Part shown: piece by piece, positions 1 through 8,063 of the stretch
Numbering within the stretch: the stretch's first letter is position 1
How the letters are laid out: each line of letters starts with the position of its first letter
Assembly: GCF_013044515.1 (NCBI RefSeq)
Contig: NZ_JABEPR010000005.1
Location: forward strand, 62,001-126,000
DNA from: Sphingomonas sp. ID1715
GTDB taxonomy: Bacteria; Pseudomonadota; Alphaproteobacteria; Sphingomonadales; Sphingomonadaceae
Reading direction: 5' to 3'
Length of the DNA: 64,000 nt
The notes under the pieces: generated by a model
Told to the model about the DNA's origin: nothing
The model's input: the letters and a program-made list of their open reading frames with translations, nothing else
The model's database searches: none
Translations under genes and position numbers: made by a program

Positions 1-8
1 GTGCATTA

Positions 9-29
9 TGCTTACGCGGTGCTTACGCG
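9..29. repeat. Tandem 10-bp direct repeat near the left edge
   Basis: TGCTTACGCG occurs at 9-18 and again at 20-29, so the copies are spaced 11 bp apart, about one helical turn. They lie about 100 bp beyond the broken tRNA-Arg. Arm-type sites for a tyrosine recombinase, or an operator, would look like this, but two copies are too few to decide. Confidence 0.45.
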
Positions 30-128
30 AAAAATCTGAGAGTTGAAAGCGCCAACCTCGGTGCTCTCAAAGCGCTGTATTTCAAGTGTTTTTCGACCTC
101 CTTCTCACAATCGTTCCGCTTGACATCA

Positions 129-170
129 GCCTTCGGAGGGCAACGCTCTATCCAGCTGAGCTACGGGTGC
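129..170 (-). tRNA. Truncated tRNA-Arg (anticodon CCG), 5' half only
   Basis: Read on the minus strand from 170, the sequence gives the acceptor 5' strand GCACCCG, TA, a full D arm (GCTC...GAGC), the 5' anticodon stem and the loop CTCCGAA with anticodon CCG, followed by GGC. The sequence then departs from any tRNA: the second half of the anticodon stem is only partly complementary, and no GGTTCGAATCC-like T arm or CCA end follows before the window edge. It cannot be a functional tRNA as it stands. A break exactly in the anticodon arm is the usual crossover point of tRNA-targeting tyrosine recombinases, so this is probably one junction of an integrated or formerly integrated element. Confidence 0.75.
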
Positions 171-214
171 GTGGGCGCTCGCTTAGCAGCCGGAAGGCCG
201 CTGTCCAACCCCCA

Positions 215-640
215 CTAGCGTCGTGCGGGCACGATCGGCTGGAAGGGTGCGAGGCCGCAACTGGCGCCCCGGCTGATGCCTGGCCCCTGCAGCACGGTAA
301 TGATGTCCTGCGCGCAGAGCTGGGTCAGCGACGTCGAATAGGTGAAGCGCTGCTCAAAACCGAGTTGCGGGCAGGACTGGTTCAGCACGACACGGTAGGT
401 CTGGCGACCGGGTCCCGAGAAATCGATGACCCGATCGCTGCGCACACGACTGTTGCGGATCTGGGAGAGCGATACACAGGTCCGCGCCGGACCCGCGACG
501 CGGGCGCCGTCGCCGAAGCTTTGGCCGTCGGGCGACAGCACGGCGGCGGCTTCGTTGCGCTCGGCGCGGGCCTGCTGTTCGGGGGTGGACATGCACGCCG
601 ACAGAGAGACGGCAGTGGCGAGGATCAGGGTGGTGCGCAT
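215..640 (-). CDS. DUF6491-type lipoprotein, function unknown
   Basis: This is a small secreted lipoprotein of 141 residues. The start at 640 is chosen because GGAGG precedes it and because the first residues then form a signal peptide ending in a lipobox, L-S-A-C, with the lipid-bearing Cys at about residue 16. The mature part has three further cysteines (about residues 54, 90 and 109) and the pattern RTCVSLSQIRNSRV ... VIDFSGPGRQTYRVVLNQSCPQL, typical of the DUF6491 family of Sphingomonadales lipoproteins. No catalytic motif is visible. It lies 53 bp downstream of nth on the same strand. The family assignment is from memory of the pattern and moderately sure; no function is known. Confidence 0.8.
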   Translation of the reverse strand: MRTTLILATAVSLSACMSTPEQQARAERNEAAAVLSPDGQSFGDGARVAGPARTCVSLSQIRNSRVRSDRVIDFSGPGRQTYRVVLNQSCPQLGFEQRFTYSTSLTQLCAQDIITVLQGPGISRGASCGLAPFQPIVPARR

Positions 641-693
641 CTTCACTCCTCCATGGCTCCAGCAACGACTCGCGCCCGATTGCGTGCCCCAGC

Positions 694-1335
694 TTAACAT
701 GGAGCAGGCGTTTTCGGCTCATAGGCGCAGAGATCGCGCACGACGCAGCGCCAGCATTCCGGGCGCCGCGCCTTGCAGACGTAGCGGCCGTGCAGAATCA
801 GCCAGTGATGCGCGCCGAGCCGGAACGGCTGCGGCACCTTGGCATCAAGCTGCTGCTCGACTGCCAGCGGCGTCTTGCCCGGCGCCAGGCCGGTGCGGTT
901 CGAGACCCGGAAGATGTGCGTGTCGACGGCGAACGTCTCCGCGCCGAACGCGCAATTCATCACCACATTGGCGGTCTTGCGGCCGACCCCGGGCAGCTTT
1001 TCGAGCGCGTCGCGGTCGGCCGGCACCTGGCTGCCATGATCGTCGATCAACGCCTGGCTGAGCGCGACCACGTTCTTTGCCTTGGTGTTGAACAGGCCGA
1101 TCGTCTTTATGTAGTCCTTCACCTGCTCCTCACCGAGCGCGACCATCTGCTCGGGCGTTCTGGCGACGGCGAACAGCCTGCGGGTCGCCTTGTTCACGCC
1201 AGCATCCGTCGCCTGAGCGGAGAGCACGACGGCCACCAGGAGCGTGTAGGGATTGACGAACTCCAGCTCCGTCTCCGGCGCCGGATTGTCCTCGGCCAGG
1301 CGGCGGAAGAACTCGAAGACCTGTGCCCTGGTCAT
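694..1335 (-). CDS. nth: Endonuclease III, base-excision DNA glycosylase/AP lyase
   Basis: This enzyme removes oxidised pyrimidines from DNA and nicks the abasic site by beta-elimination. The 213-residue length is normal for bacterial Nth. The helix-hairpin-helix LPGVGRKTANVV carries the catalytic lysine (about residue 120), and AVDTHIFRV carries the catalytic aspartate (about 138). The C-terminal iron-sulphur loop is complete as Cys-X6-Cys-X2-Cys-X5-Cys (CKARRPECWRC...C). The start codon overlaps the stop of the upstream aminotransferase gene (ATGA), so the two are probably translationally coupled although their functions are unrelated. Confidence 0.97.
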   Translation of the reverse strand: MTRAQVFEFFRRLAEDNPAPETELEFVNPYTLLVAVVLSAQATDAGVNKATRRLFAVARTPEQMVALGEEQVKDYIKTIGLFNTKAKNVVALSQALIDDHGSQVPADRDALEKLPGVGRKTANVVMNCAFGAETFAVDTHIFRVSNRTGLAPGKTPLAVEQQLDAKVPQPFRLGAHHWLILHGRYVCKARRPECWRCVVRDLCAYEPKTPAPC

Positions 1336-2402
1336 CGCAGCCGGTCCAAAGCCGCGCCGAGCCGGTCCAGTCCCTCGCCGACGAGCTCGGTCGCGCTGCC
1401 CATACCGACGCGGAAGTGATCCGGCGCACCGAAGAAGGCGCCCGGAACGATGGACGTCTCATATTCCTCGCGCAGCAGGCGGTGCAGGTCATCGACGCTG
1501 GCGCCGATCAGCCGCGGAAAGGCAGTGATGCCGCCGGTGAGCAGCGCGCAATCGAGGTCCGCACGCGTTTTCAGCCAATCGTTGAACAGGGCGCGGTTGC
1601 GTGGAAGGAGATCGGTGAGCGGCCGCGCAATCTCGTCGAAATGCTCGAACGCGACGCAGGCAAGCCGCTCTGCTGCGTGGGACTGGGCTACGCCGAACAG
1701 CTCGTTCAGTCGCCACATGCGCTCAGCAAGGTCCGGCGGCGCGATGATCCAGCCGCAGCGGATCCCGCTCAGGCCATAGCATTTGGTGAGGCTGGAGGTG
1801 ACGATGAAGCGGTCGCCCAAGGTCACGGCGCTCGGCTGCAGCGGATAGGTGGCGTCGCGATAGACTTCGTCGACCAGGACATGCGCGCCCACACGCTGCG
1901 CCAGCTCGGCACTGGCCTGGAGCGCCTCCGTGGAAGCGAGCCCGCTGCTGGGATTGTGGAGGTTGGTGAGCAGGATCAGTCGCGTGTCAGAGGAGAGCGT
2001 CGCTTCTATCGCCGCCGGATCGAGCGCGAATTCGGGCGCCTTGCGCTCGAAAGTGCGGATGCGCGCGCCCAGGAACCGGGCGGCCGCGACCATCGGCTCA
2101 TAGACGGGGTGCTCCACCAGCACTTCGTCGCCCGGCGTGATCAGCGCCGCCATGGCGAGCATGTTCGCCATCGAAGTGCCGTCGGCGAGCACCACCTGTT
2201 CGGGTCCGACGCCGTGGCGCCGGCCGATCGCCTCGCGAAGCGGCAAGTAACGATAGCGGCTGCGGCCATCGAGCTCGAGATCGGCGAGCGTGATCGGAAA
2301 GCGGTCGAGATGGCAGGCCGGGACTTCGCTGGACGAAAGCGGGAACCGCGCCGCAGGCTGATTCTTGGCCCAATACATATATTCGGACTGAAGAACCCTC
2401 AT
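1332..2402 (-). CDS. PLP-dependent class I/II aminotransferase
   Basis: A fold-type I aminotransferase of 356 residues. The PLP lysine sits in SSLTKCYGLSGIRCGW (about residue 225), preceded by NLHNPSSG and the VDEVYRD cofactor-binding aspartate. The substrate cannot be told from sequence; the family includes aspartate and aromatic aminotransferases and relatives. The ATG at 2402 is preferred to an upstream in-frame start at 2429 because it overlaps the stop of the amino-acid permease gene as ATGA. The direct coupling to an APC permease suggests that the imported amino acid, or one derived from it, is the amino donor. Confidence 0.88.
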   Translation of the reverse strand: MRVLQSEYMYWAKNQPAARFPLSSSEVPACHLDRFPITLADLELDGRSRYRYLPLREAIGRRHGVGPEQVVLADGTSMANMLAMAALITPGDEVLVEHPVYEPMVAAARFLGARIRTFERKAPEFALDPAAIEATLSSDTRLILLTNLHNPSSGLASTEALQASAELAQRVGAHVLVDEVYRDATYPLQPSAVTLGDRFIVTSSLTKCYGLSGIRCGWIIAPPDLAERMWRLNELFGVAQSHAAERLACVAFEHFDEIARPLTDLLPRNRALFNDWLKTRADLDCALLTGGITAFPRLIGASVDDLHRLLREEYETSIVPGAFFGAPDHFRVGMGSATELVGEGLDRLGAALDRLR

Positions 2403-3721
2403 GCCGCGCGCTCCCGCCTGCGCATCCACACCAGGCAGACGGGCACGCCAGTCAGCAGGATGGCGAAACCGATCGCCGCATTGACCGGGTGGTTCCAGAC
2501 CGTGCCCGCCACGGTCGCGGCGCAGGCGAGCACGAAGAAGCCTGTCGTCCAGGGGTGCCCGAGCGCACGGAAGCTCGCCTCTCCTTCGCGCCGGCGAAGC
2601 ACGAACAGTGCCGCACCGGTCAGGCCGAACCAGATGAAGTCGACGGACACGACATAGCTGAGGATCTGGCCATAGCTGCCGGTCACCGCGATCAGCGCGG
2701 CCACGCCGCCCTGCAGCAAGATCGCGGCCACCGGCGCGTGGGTACGCGGGTGGACGGCGGCGACGGCCGGGAAGAACAGCCGGTCCTCGGCCATCGCGAA
2801 ATAAACGCGCGGCGTGGTGAGCATCCCCTGGCTGAGGAAGCCGAGTGCCGAGATGGCTATGCCGAGGGCGATGACCGCCGCCCCGCGGTCGCCCAGCGCC
2901 GCCCGCATCACTGCGCTAGCGGGCGTCTCGGACGCGGCGAGCCCTTCCGGCCCCAGCACCAGCACGCAGGTCAGCGCGACGAGGGTGTAGAGCGTGACCA
3001 CGCCGACTACGCCGAACAGCAGGCCGCGTACCAGGTCGCGGCGCGGGTCGCGCATCTCGCCGGCGACGAAGCTCGCGGTCTGCCAACCGCCATAAGAGAA
3101 CATGACGGGGGTGAGGGCCGCGATCAGCGCCGTCACCGTGCCGGACTCCGCTACGAGGGAGGTACGCACCTGCGGCGCAGCGGCCGGAGCCAGAAACAGG
3201 CCCGTCAGTACGAGCATCAGGATCGCGCCGATCTTCAGCACCATCAACAGGCTCTGGACGGTACCGCCGGCACGCACGCCGAGGCAGTTGATGGCGGTCA
3301 ACAGGGCAAGCGCCGCCACCGCCAGCGCCCAGTCCGGCATGCCGAAGGGCACCAGCTCCAGGGCATAGCGGGCGAAGGTGATCGCCACCGCCGCCATCCC
3401 GCCCGACTGAATGACGAGCAGCAGCGACCAGCCGTAGAGGAAGGCGGGAAGCGGACCCCAGGCATCGCGCAGATAGGCATATTGTCCGCCGACCTCGGGC
3501 CGTCGCGCCGCCAACTCGGCATAGACGAAGGCGCCGGCAAGCGCGATCGCTCCGCCGATCAGCCAGGCGCCGACCATCAGCACCGGCGTGCCGGCCTGCC
3601 GCGCGACTTCGGCCGGGTTCACGAAAATGCCCGACCCGATAATGCCGCCCATCACGAGCATCGTGACGTCGAACGCACCGAGACCGCGGACGAGGTGGGG
3701 CGACTCCTCTGGTGCGCTCAC
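2399..3721 (-). CDS. APC-family amino acid permease
   Basis: An inner-membrane transporter of 440 residues with about twelve hydrophobic segments. Its first segment contains the APC signature GGIIGSGIFVNPAEVA. The frame stays open well upstream to 4138, but that part crosses the palindromic repeat at 3739-3815 and the dapB gene in another frame. The GTG at 3721, preceded by AAGGAG, is therefore the likely start, giving VSAPEESPHLVRGLGAFD as the N-terminus. It is the first gene of a coupled trio with the aminotransferase and nth. The amino acid transported is not determinable. Confidence 0.9.
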   Translation of the reverse strand: MSAPEESPHLVRGLGAFDVTMLVMGGIIGSGIFVNPAEVARQAGTPVLMVGAWLIGGAIALAGAFVYAELAARRPEVGGQYAYLRDAWGPLPAFLYGWSLLLVIQSGGMAAVAITFARYALELVPFGMPDWALAVAALALLTAINCLGVRAGGTVQSLLMVLKIGAILMLVLTGLFLAPAAAPQVRTSLVAESGTVTALIAALTPVMFSYGGWQTASFVAGEMRDPRRDLVRGLLFGVVGVVTLYTLVALTCVLVLGPEGLAASETPASAVMRAALGDRGAAVIALGIAISALGFLSQGMLTTPRVYFAMAEDRLFFPAVAAVHPRTHAPVAAILLQGGVAALIAVTGSYGQILSYVVSVDFIWFGLTGAALFVLRRREGEASFRALGHPWTTGFFVLACAATVAGTVWNHPVNAAIGFAILLTGVPVCLVWMRRRERAA

Positions 3722-3738
3722 GTAAACACATACTCCTT

Positions 3739-3815
3739 CGCTCGTCCCGAGCGCAGTCGAGGGGCGCATGCACATACCTCGGAACCCCGCCCCTCGACTT
3801 CGCTCGGGACGAGCG
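3739..3815. repeat. Palindromic repeat, family A
   Basis: The two arms CGCTCGTCCCGAGCGC...GTCGAGGGGCG and CGCCCCTCGAC...CGCTCGGGACGAGCG are inverted copies around a short unrelated middle. It lies between dapB and the permease gene, ending 18 bp before the permease start. Related copies are at 6294, 25426 and 33940. Confidence 0.85.
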
Positions 3816-3830
3816 GCGAATGGCGTGAGC

Positions 3831-4565
3831 TCATAGACCGAGCACGTCAGCCATGGCGTAGCGGCCCGCAGGCCTGCCGGCGAGCCATTGCGCCGCCCTG
3901 ATCGCTCCTCGTGCGAAGATCGCGCGTGTCTCGGCCCGGTGACCGAGTTCGATCCGCTCGCCCTCGGTCGCCAGTACCACCAGATGATCGCCCGCAACCG
4001 AACCACCGCGCAGGCTGGCAAAGCCGATCGCGCCTTCGCTCCGCGCGCCATTGCGATCGTGCTGCGGCGGCGAAAGCGTGACACCCCTGCCCTTCGCCGC
4101 CGCCTGGCCGAGCAGCAGTGCCGTTCCGCTCGGCGCATCGAGCTTGTGGCGGTGGTGCATCTCCAGCACCTCTATGTCCCAATCCGGCCCAAGTCGCGCC
4201 GCGGCCTGCTCGACCAGCGCGGCAAGCAGGTTCACCCCCAGCGACATGTTGGCGGACTGCAGCACCGCGACATCCTGTGCCGCGATGTCGATCAGCCGGT
4301 GATGCTCCGCGGTCAGACCGGTCGTCCCGACCACGATCGCTCCGCCGTCGACACGCGCGATGTCGAGGTGGGCCGCCAGCGCTTCTGCCGTGGAAAAATC
4401 GATCAGCACATCGGTCCCGACCGCCAGCTCGGCGGTGTCGCGATAGGGGCCGAACACAGCGCCGTCGCGATCCACGCCGCCGGCAAGGTCCGCGCCCATT
4501 GCCGGCGCCGCGTCCGCGATCGCGCGGCCCATCCGGCCGGCTGCTCCCAGGATTCCGATCTTCAT
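3831..4565 (-). CDS. dapB: 4-hydroxy-tetrahydrodipicolinate reductase
   Basis: This enzyme reduces 4-hydroxy-tetrahydrodipicolinate with NAD(P)H in the diaminopimelate/lysine pathway. The 244 residues begin with the Rossmann motif GILGAAGRMGRAI. The family signature EMHHRHKLDAPSGTAL (about residues 133-148) supplies the catalytic His and Lys, and GTTGL and ANMSLGVN are the expected nucleotide- and substrate-side loops. It is read towards the permease gene, from which a palindromic repeat separates it, and its start is divergent from the cupredoxin gene. Confidence 0.97.
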   Translation of the reverse strand: MKIGILGAAGRMGRAIADAAPAMGADLAGGVDRDGAVFGPYRDTAELAVGTDVLIDFSTAEALAAHLDIARVDGGAIVVGTTGLTAEHHRLIDIAAQDVAVLQSANMSLGVNLLAALVEQAAARLGPDWDIEVLEMHHRHKLDAPSGTALLLGQAAAKGRGVTLSPPQHDRNGARSEGAIGFASLRGGSVAGDHLVVLATEGERIELGHRAETRAIFARGAIRAAQWLAGRPAGRYAMADVLGL

Positions 4566-4645
4566 CGTTTCACGTTCGACGATTTTCGGGGGCTGAACAA
4601 GGCGCGCAATGCGCGTAAACTCATCTCGGTACCCGGAGGTTCGCC

Positions 4646-5029
4646 ATGCGTCTGTCCCTGTTCCTGCTCACGCCCCTTCTGCTCGCCGCCGCGCCGCCGG
4701 ATTGGGGAACCGCGCATGAACTGGAAGTCCGTCTCAGCAGCTTCGCCTTCACGCCCGAGCGCATCGAGCTGAAGAGCGGCGACGCCTATCGCCTGCATCT
4801 GGTGAACACGGCAGGCGGCGGACATAATTTTGACGCGCCGGAATTCTTCGCCAAGGCCCAGGTCGCCGCGACCGATCGGCCCCGCATCGCCAAAGGCACG
4901 ATCGAGCTGAAGGGAGGCGAGACGGCCGATATTCGCTTCGTTGCCCCTGCGCCCGGGACCTACAAACTCCATTGCTCCCACCTGCTCCATGCCAGCTTCG
5001 GCATGACGGGAGAGATCGTCGTCCACTGA
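4646..5029 (+). CDS. Secreted cupredoxin-domain copper protein
   Basis: A 127-residue periplasmic protein with a signal peptide ending near LLLAAAPPDW. The remainder is one cupredoxin fold with a complete type 1 copper site: His in GGGHNF, then Cys, His and Met in the C-terminal loop CSHLLHASFGM. GGAGG stands just before the ATG. It resembles small plastocyanin/azurin-like proteins used in electron transfer or copper handling. It lies 55 bp upstream of the GAF gene; no dedicated partner is visible. Confidence 0.85.
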   Translation: MRLSLFLLTPLLLAAAPPDWGTAHELEVRLSSFAFTPERIELKSGDAYRLHLVNTAGGGHNFDAPEFFAKAQVAATDRPRIAKGTIELKGGETADIRFVAPAPGTYKLHCSHLLHASFGMTGEIVVH

Positions 5030-5084
5030 TTTCGCTTGCCCTGCCGATAGCGCTGACCGAAGCTGGGCTTCGGAGCGAGATCGA

Positions 5085-5579
5085 GTGAACGACGAGTTTG
5101 CCCGCCAAGTGGCGCGTTATGGCGATGACCCGGAACTGCATGACGTGCTGGCGGAGCTGTGCGCGCTGACCGGGATGGGCTTCGCCGCCATCGCCTGCGT
5201 GACCGAGGATCGTTGGATCGCGTGCCAGGTCCTCGACCAGATCGACTTCGGCCTGACGCCGGGTGGCGAGCTCGATGTTTCCACCACCATCTGCGACGAC
5301 ATCCGCAAGACGCAGCGCGCGATCGTCATCGACCATGTGCGCGAAGACCGGAATTGGTGCACGCACCCAACGCCGATCCTTTATGGATTTCAAAGCTATG
5401 TATCGCTGCCCTTGAAGCTGCGGGACGGCAGCTTTTTCGGTACGCTCTGCGCGATCGATCCGCAGCCGCGGCTGTTGCGCCAGCCCGGCATGTTCGACGA
5501 ACTGGAGCGCCTCGCGCACCGGGCGGAGGACATCCTCAGCGCGCGGATCGAAGTCGACCGCTCGACCGAACATGTCTGA
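5085..5579 (+). CDS. Stand-alone GAF-domain protein
   Basis: A 164-residue cytoplasmic protein made of a single GAF domain, with the motifs VSTTICDDIRKT, IDHVREDRNW, YGFQSYVSLPL and FFGTLCAIDP. These match the GAF modules usually fused to histidine kinases or diguanylate cyclases, but no output domain is attached here. The GTG start at 5085 follows GGAGCGAG. Its stop overlaps the start of the sirtuin gene by 8 bp, so the two are probably expressed together. The ligand is unknown; there are two candidate haem- or redox-type cysteines in the middle of the domain. Confidence 0.82.
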   Translation: MNDEFARQVARYGDDPELHDVLAELCALTGMGFAAIACVTEDRWIACQVLDQIDFGLTPGGELDVSTTICDDIRKTQRAIVIDHVREDRNWCTHPTPILYGFQSYVSLPLKLRDGSFFGTLCAIDPQPRLLRQPGMFDELERLAHRAEDILSARIEVDRSTEHV

Positions 5580-6288
5580 TCCGTCGCGGATGCGCGGTAT
5601 CGATCGGATTGTCGTGCTCACCGGCGCCGGCATCTCCGCCGAAAGCGGCCTCGCGACCTTTCGTGGTCCGGACGGGCTTTGGGAAGGGCACCGGGTGGAG
5701 GATGTCTGCACGCCGGAGGCACTCGCGCGCGATCCGGCACTGGTCCATGCCTTCTACGATGCGCGGCGGGCGAAGCTTGGCGAGGTGGAGCCCAATGCGG
5801 CGCATCATGCGCTCGCGCGGCTCGACGCCGAATGGCCAGGCGAGTTGCTGATCGTCACGCAGAATGTCGACGACCTGCACGAGCGGGCGGGCGCCAGGCG
5901 GCTGCTGCACATGCATGGCGAACTGAAATCGGCGCTGTGCGCGGCCTGCGGAGCGCGGCACCCCTGGGAGACGCCGATGGGCAACCACCCGCCCTGCCCC
6001 GGCTGCGGCCAGTCGCGGCTGCGTCCCGACATCGTATTCTTCGGGGAGATGCCCTACGAAATGGAGCGGATCGACGTCGCCCTGGAACGCTGCGACCTGT
6101 TCGTTTCGATCGGAACGTCGGGCGCGGTCTATCCGGCCGCAGGCTTCGTCCGCACCGCGCGGCATTACGGCGCCTGGGCGCTGGAGATGAACCTGGAGCC
6201 GTCGGCGGGCAGCGTCTATTTCTCGGAGAGCCGCATGGGTCCGGCTTCGGAGCTGGTGCCAGCGTGGGTGGAGGAGATACTCAGCTAA
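5572..6288 (+). CDS. cobB: NAD-dependent protein deacylase, sirtuin (CobB type)
   Basis: A sirtuin of 238 residues that removes acyl groups from lysines using NAD. Visible elements are the NAD motif GAGISAESGL, TQNVDDLH, the catalytic His in HMHGE, a zinc site of two Cys pairs (CAAC and CPGC), and the C-terminal SIGTS and MNLEPS. The segment FYDARRAKL has the Tyr-X-X-Arg pair that in class III sirtuins such as E. coli CobB and human SIRT5 favours succinyl- or malonyl-lysine, so desuccinylase activity is likely (inference). It overlaps the upstream GAF gene by 8 bp. Confidence 0.93.
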   Translation: MSDPSRMRGIDRIVVLTGAGISAESGLATFRGPDGLWEGHRVEDVCTPEALARDPALVHAFYDARRAKLGEVEPNAAHHALARLDAEWPGELLIVTQNVDDLHERAGARRLLHMHGELKSALCAACGARHPWETPMGNHPPCPGCGQSRLRPDIVFFGEMPYEMERIDVALERCDLFVSIGTSGAVYPAAGFVRTARHYGAWALEMNLEPSAGSVYFSESRMGPASELVPAWVEEILS

Positions 6289-6293
6289 AGGCT

Positions 6294-6427
6294 TGCTCGT
6301 CCCGAGCCCTTCGACGTCGCCTGTCGGCGTCGCTCAGGATGAACTTCAGCCAAGGCTGAAGTCGAGGGGCGCAGTTCCGAGCCACCGCCCTTCGACTACG
6401 CACTTCGTGCTTCGCTCAGAACGAGCG
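6294..6427. repeat. Compound palindromic repeat, family A-like with nested hairpins
   Basis: This 134-bp patch opens with GCTCGTCCCGAGC and closes with CTTCGCTCAGAACGAGCG. Inside are two small hairpins, GACGTCGCC...GGCGTC and CTTCAGCC/GGCTGAAG. It sits between the convergent sirtuin and era genes and could act as a bidirectional terminator. Its arms have diverged from the other family A copies. Confidence 0.65.
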
Positions 6428-6442
6428 ACTTTCTGACTAACC

Positions 6443-7336
6443 CTACTCCACCCAGTCCAGCCCCAGGTCGCGATAGACACCGCGATCTTCGTCCCAGTCG
6501 GGCTTCACCTTCACGTGCAGATAGAGGTGGACGCGCTTGCCGAGCTGTTCGGCCAATTCGTTGCGCGCGCGTTCGCCGATCGCCCTGATCTGCGCGCCGC
6601 CCTTGCCGAGCACGATCGCGCGCTGGGTGGGCCGCGCCACCAGGATCTGCTGGTGGATCTCGACCGAGCCGTCCTCGCGTTCCTTATACGCCTCCGTCTC
6701 GACGGCGCTGGCATAGGGAAGTTCGGCGTGCAGCTGCAGGTAAAGCTGTTCGCGCGTCACTTCGGCGGCAAGCATGCGGTCGGTGATGTCGCTGACCTGA
6801 TCTTCGGGGAAGTGCCACAGCCCCTCCGGCACACGCTGGGCAAGCGCCTGCTTGAGGTCGGCGATGCCGTCGCCGGTCGCGGCGCTCACCATAAAGACCT
6901 GCTCGAAGGTCAGCGCATCGGTGAGCCGCTGGGCATGAACGAGGAGCTTATCCTTGGCGGCGACATCGACCTTGTTGAGCACCAGGATCTTCGGCTCGGG
7001 CCGGCTCTTCAGACCCTCGACGATGCCCATCACCTTGGGGCCGAGGCCGGCCTTGGCATCGACGATCAGCGCGATCACATCGGCATCGGCGGCGCCGCCC
7101 CAGGCAGCCTGCACCATAGCACGATCGAGCCGGCGGCGCGGCTCGAAGATACCGGGCGTGTCGACCAGCATGATCTGCGCCTCGCCTTCGATCGCCACAC
7201 CCATCAGCCGGGTGCGCGTGGTCTGCGCCTTGGGGCTGACGATCGCGACCTTTTGCCCGACCAGCGCATTGACGAGCGTCGACTTGCCCGCATTGGGCGC
7301 GCCGACGACCGCGACAAGTCCGCAGCGTTCGCTCAT
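6443..7336 (-). CDS. era: GTPase Era
   Basis: A GTPase needed for 16S rRNA processing and assembly of the small ribosomal subunit. The 297 residues start with the P-loop GAPNAGKST, followed by DTPG, NKVD and SAATG of the G domain. A C-terminal KH domain contains the RNA-binding loop VLGKGGAQIRAIG (about residues 243-255). Its ATG overlaps the rnc stop (ATGA), the conserved rnc-era arrangement that links rRNA cleavage to subunit maturation. Confidence 0.98.
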   Translation of the reverse strand: MSERCGLVAVVGAPNAGKSTLVNALVGQKVAIVSPKAQTTRTRLMGVAIEGEAQIMLVDTPGIFEPRRRLDRAMVQAAWGGAADADVIALIVDAKAGLGPKVMGIVEGLKSRPEPKILVLNKVDVAAKDKLLVHAQRLTDALTFEQVFMVSAATGDGIADLKQALAQRVPEGLWHFPEDQVSDITDRMLAAEVTREQLYLQLHAELPYASAVETEAYKEREDGSVEIHQQILVARPTQRAIVLGKGGAQIRAIGERARNELAEQLGKRVHLYLHVKVKPDWDEDRGVYRDLGLDWVE

Positions 7337-7995
7337 TTGAGCTGCTCCAGCAGCGCCTTGGCGGCCGCCGTCTCGGCTTCCTGCTTGGACGCGCCCTCGG
7401 CGCTCGCCTCACCCGCATTGCGGATCGACACGGTCACGGTGAAGCGCGGGCTGTGCTGCGGCCCGGAACGGTCGGTCACCTGATAGACCGGCGGCTTGCG
7501 CCGGTGCGCCGCCGCCCATTCCTGCAGCGCCGATTTCGGATGCTGCGGCGCGCGCTGCTGATGGTCGAGCCGGTCCTCCCATTGGTGCCGCACGAACGCC
7601 TCGGCGGCGGCAAAGCCATGTTCGAGGTACATGGCCCCGATCAGCGCCTCGACCACATCGCCGAGCACATTGTCGCTGTCCGCGGCGCCATCGTCGCGGG
7701 CCTGCTTGCCGAGCCGGAGATGCGCGCCGAGGCCCATCTCGCGCGCGACCTCCGCACACACGGCACCGGAGACGAGGGCGTTCAGCCGCCAGGAAAGCTT
7801 GCCTTCGGGCTCGTCGGGGAAGCGCTTGTAGAGCCAGGTCGCCATGGCGAGGCCAAGCACGCGATCACCGAGGAACTCCAGCCGCTCGTAATCCGCTTCC
7901 TCGCGGCTGCTGTGGGTGGTCGCCCGCTCGTAGAGCCCCAGGTCCTTGGGGGTGACGCCCAGCGTCGCCTTGATCCATCCGGCAAAGTCGCTCAC
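7333..7995 (-). CDS. rnc: Ribonuclease III
   Basis: A double-strand-specific endoribonuclease of 220 residues that processes rRNA precursors and mRNAs. The signature ERLEFLGDRVLGLAMA (about residues 38-53) and the second acidic cluster DVVEALIGAMYLEHGF hold the Mg-binding residues. A double-stranded RNA-binding domain follows from PKSALQEWAAAHRRKP to the C-terminus. The start is GTG at 7995. lepB, often upstream of rnc in this order, is not here; the divergent acyl-CoA dehydrogenase gene begins 68 bp away. Confidence 0.97.
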   Translation of the reverse strand: MSDFAGWIKATLGVTPKDLGLYERATTHSSREEADYERLEFLGDRVLGLAMATWLYKRFPDEPEGKLSWRLNALVSGAVCAEVAREMGLGAHLRLGKQARDDGAADSDNVLGDVVEALIGAMYLEHGFAAAEAFVRHQWEDRLDHQQRAPQHPKSALQEWAAAHRRKPPVYQVTDRSGPQHSPRFTVTVSIRNAGEASAEGASKQEAETAAAKALLEQLK

Positions 7996-8063
7996 CCCCC
8001 GCGCTTGCGGCGGCTTTACGGACGCGTCAAGCGCGACTAGCCCCGCAGTTCGGGAGAGAGACG

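Noticed and set aside
2489-3901. A 470-codon plus-strand open frame
   Set aside because: It is antisense to the APC permease, is rich in Arg/His/Gln with no motif, and is a by-product of high-GC third positions.
3722-4138. N-terminal extension of the APC permease frame to 4138
   Set aside because: It runs through a palindromic repeat and antisense through dapB in another frame; a GTG with AAGGAG at 3721 gives a normal permease.
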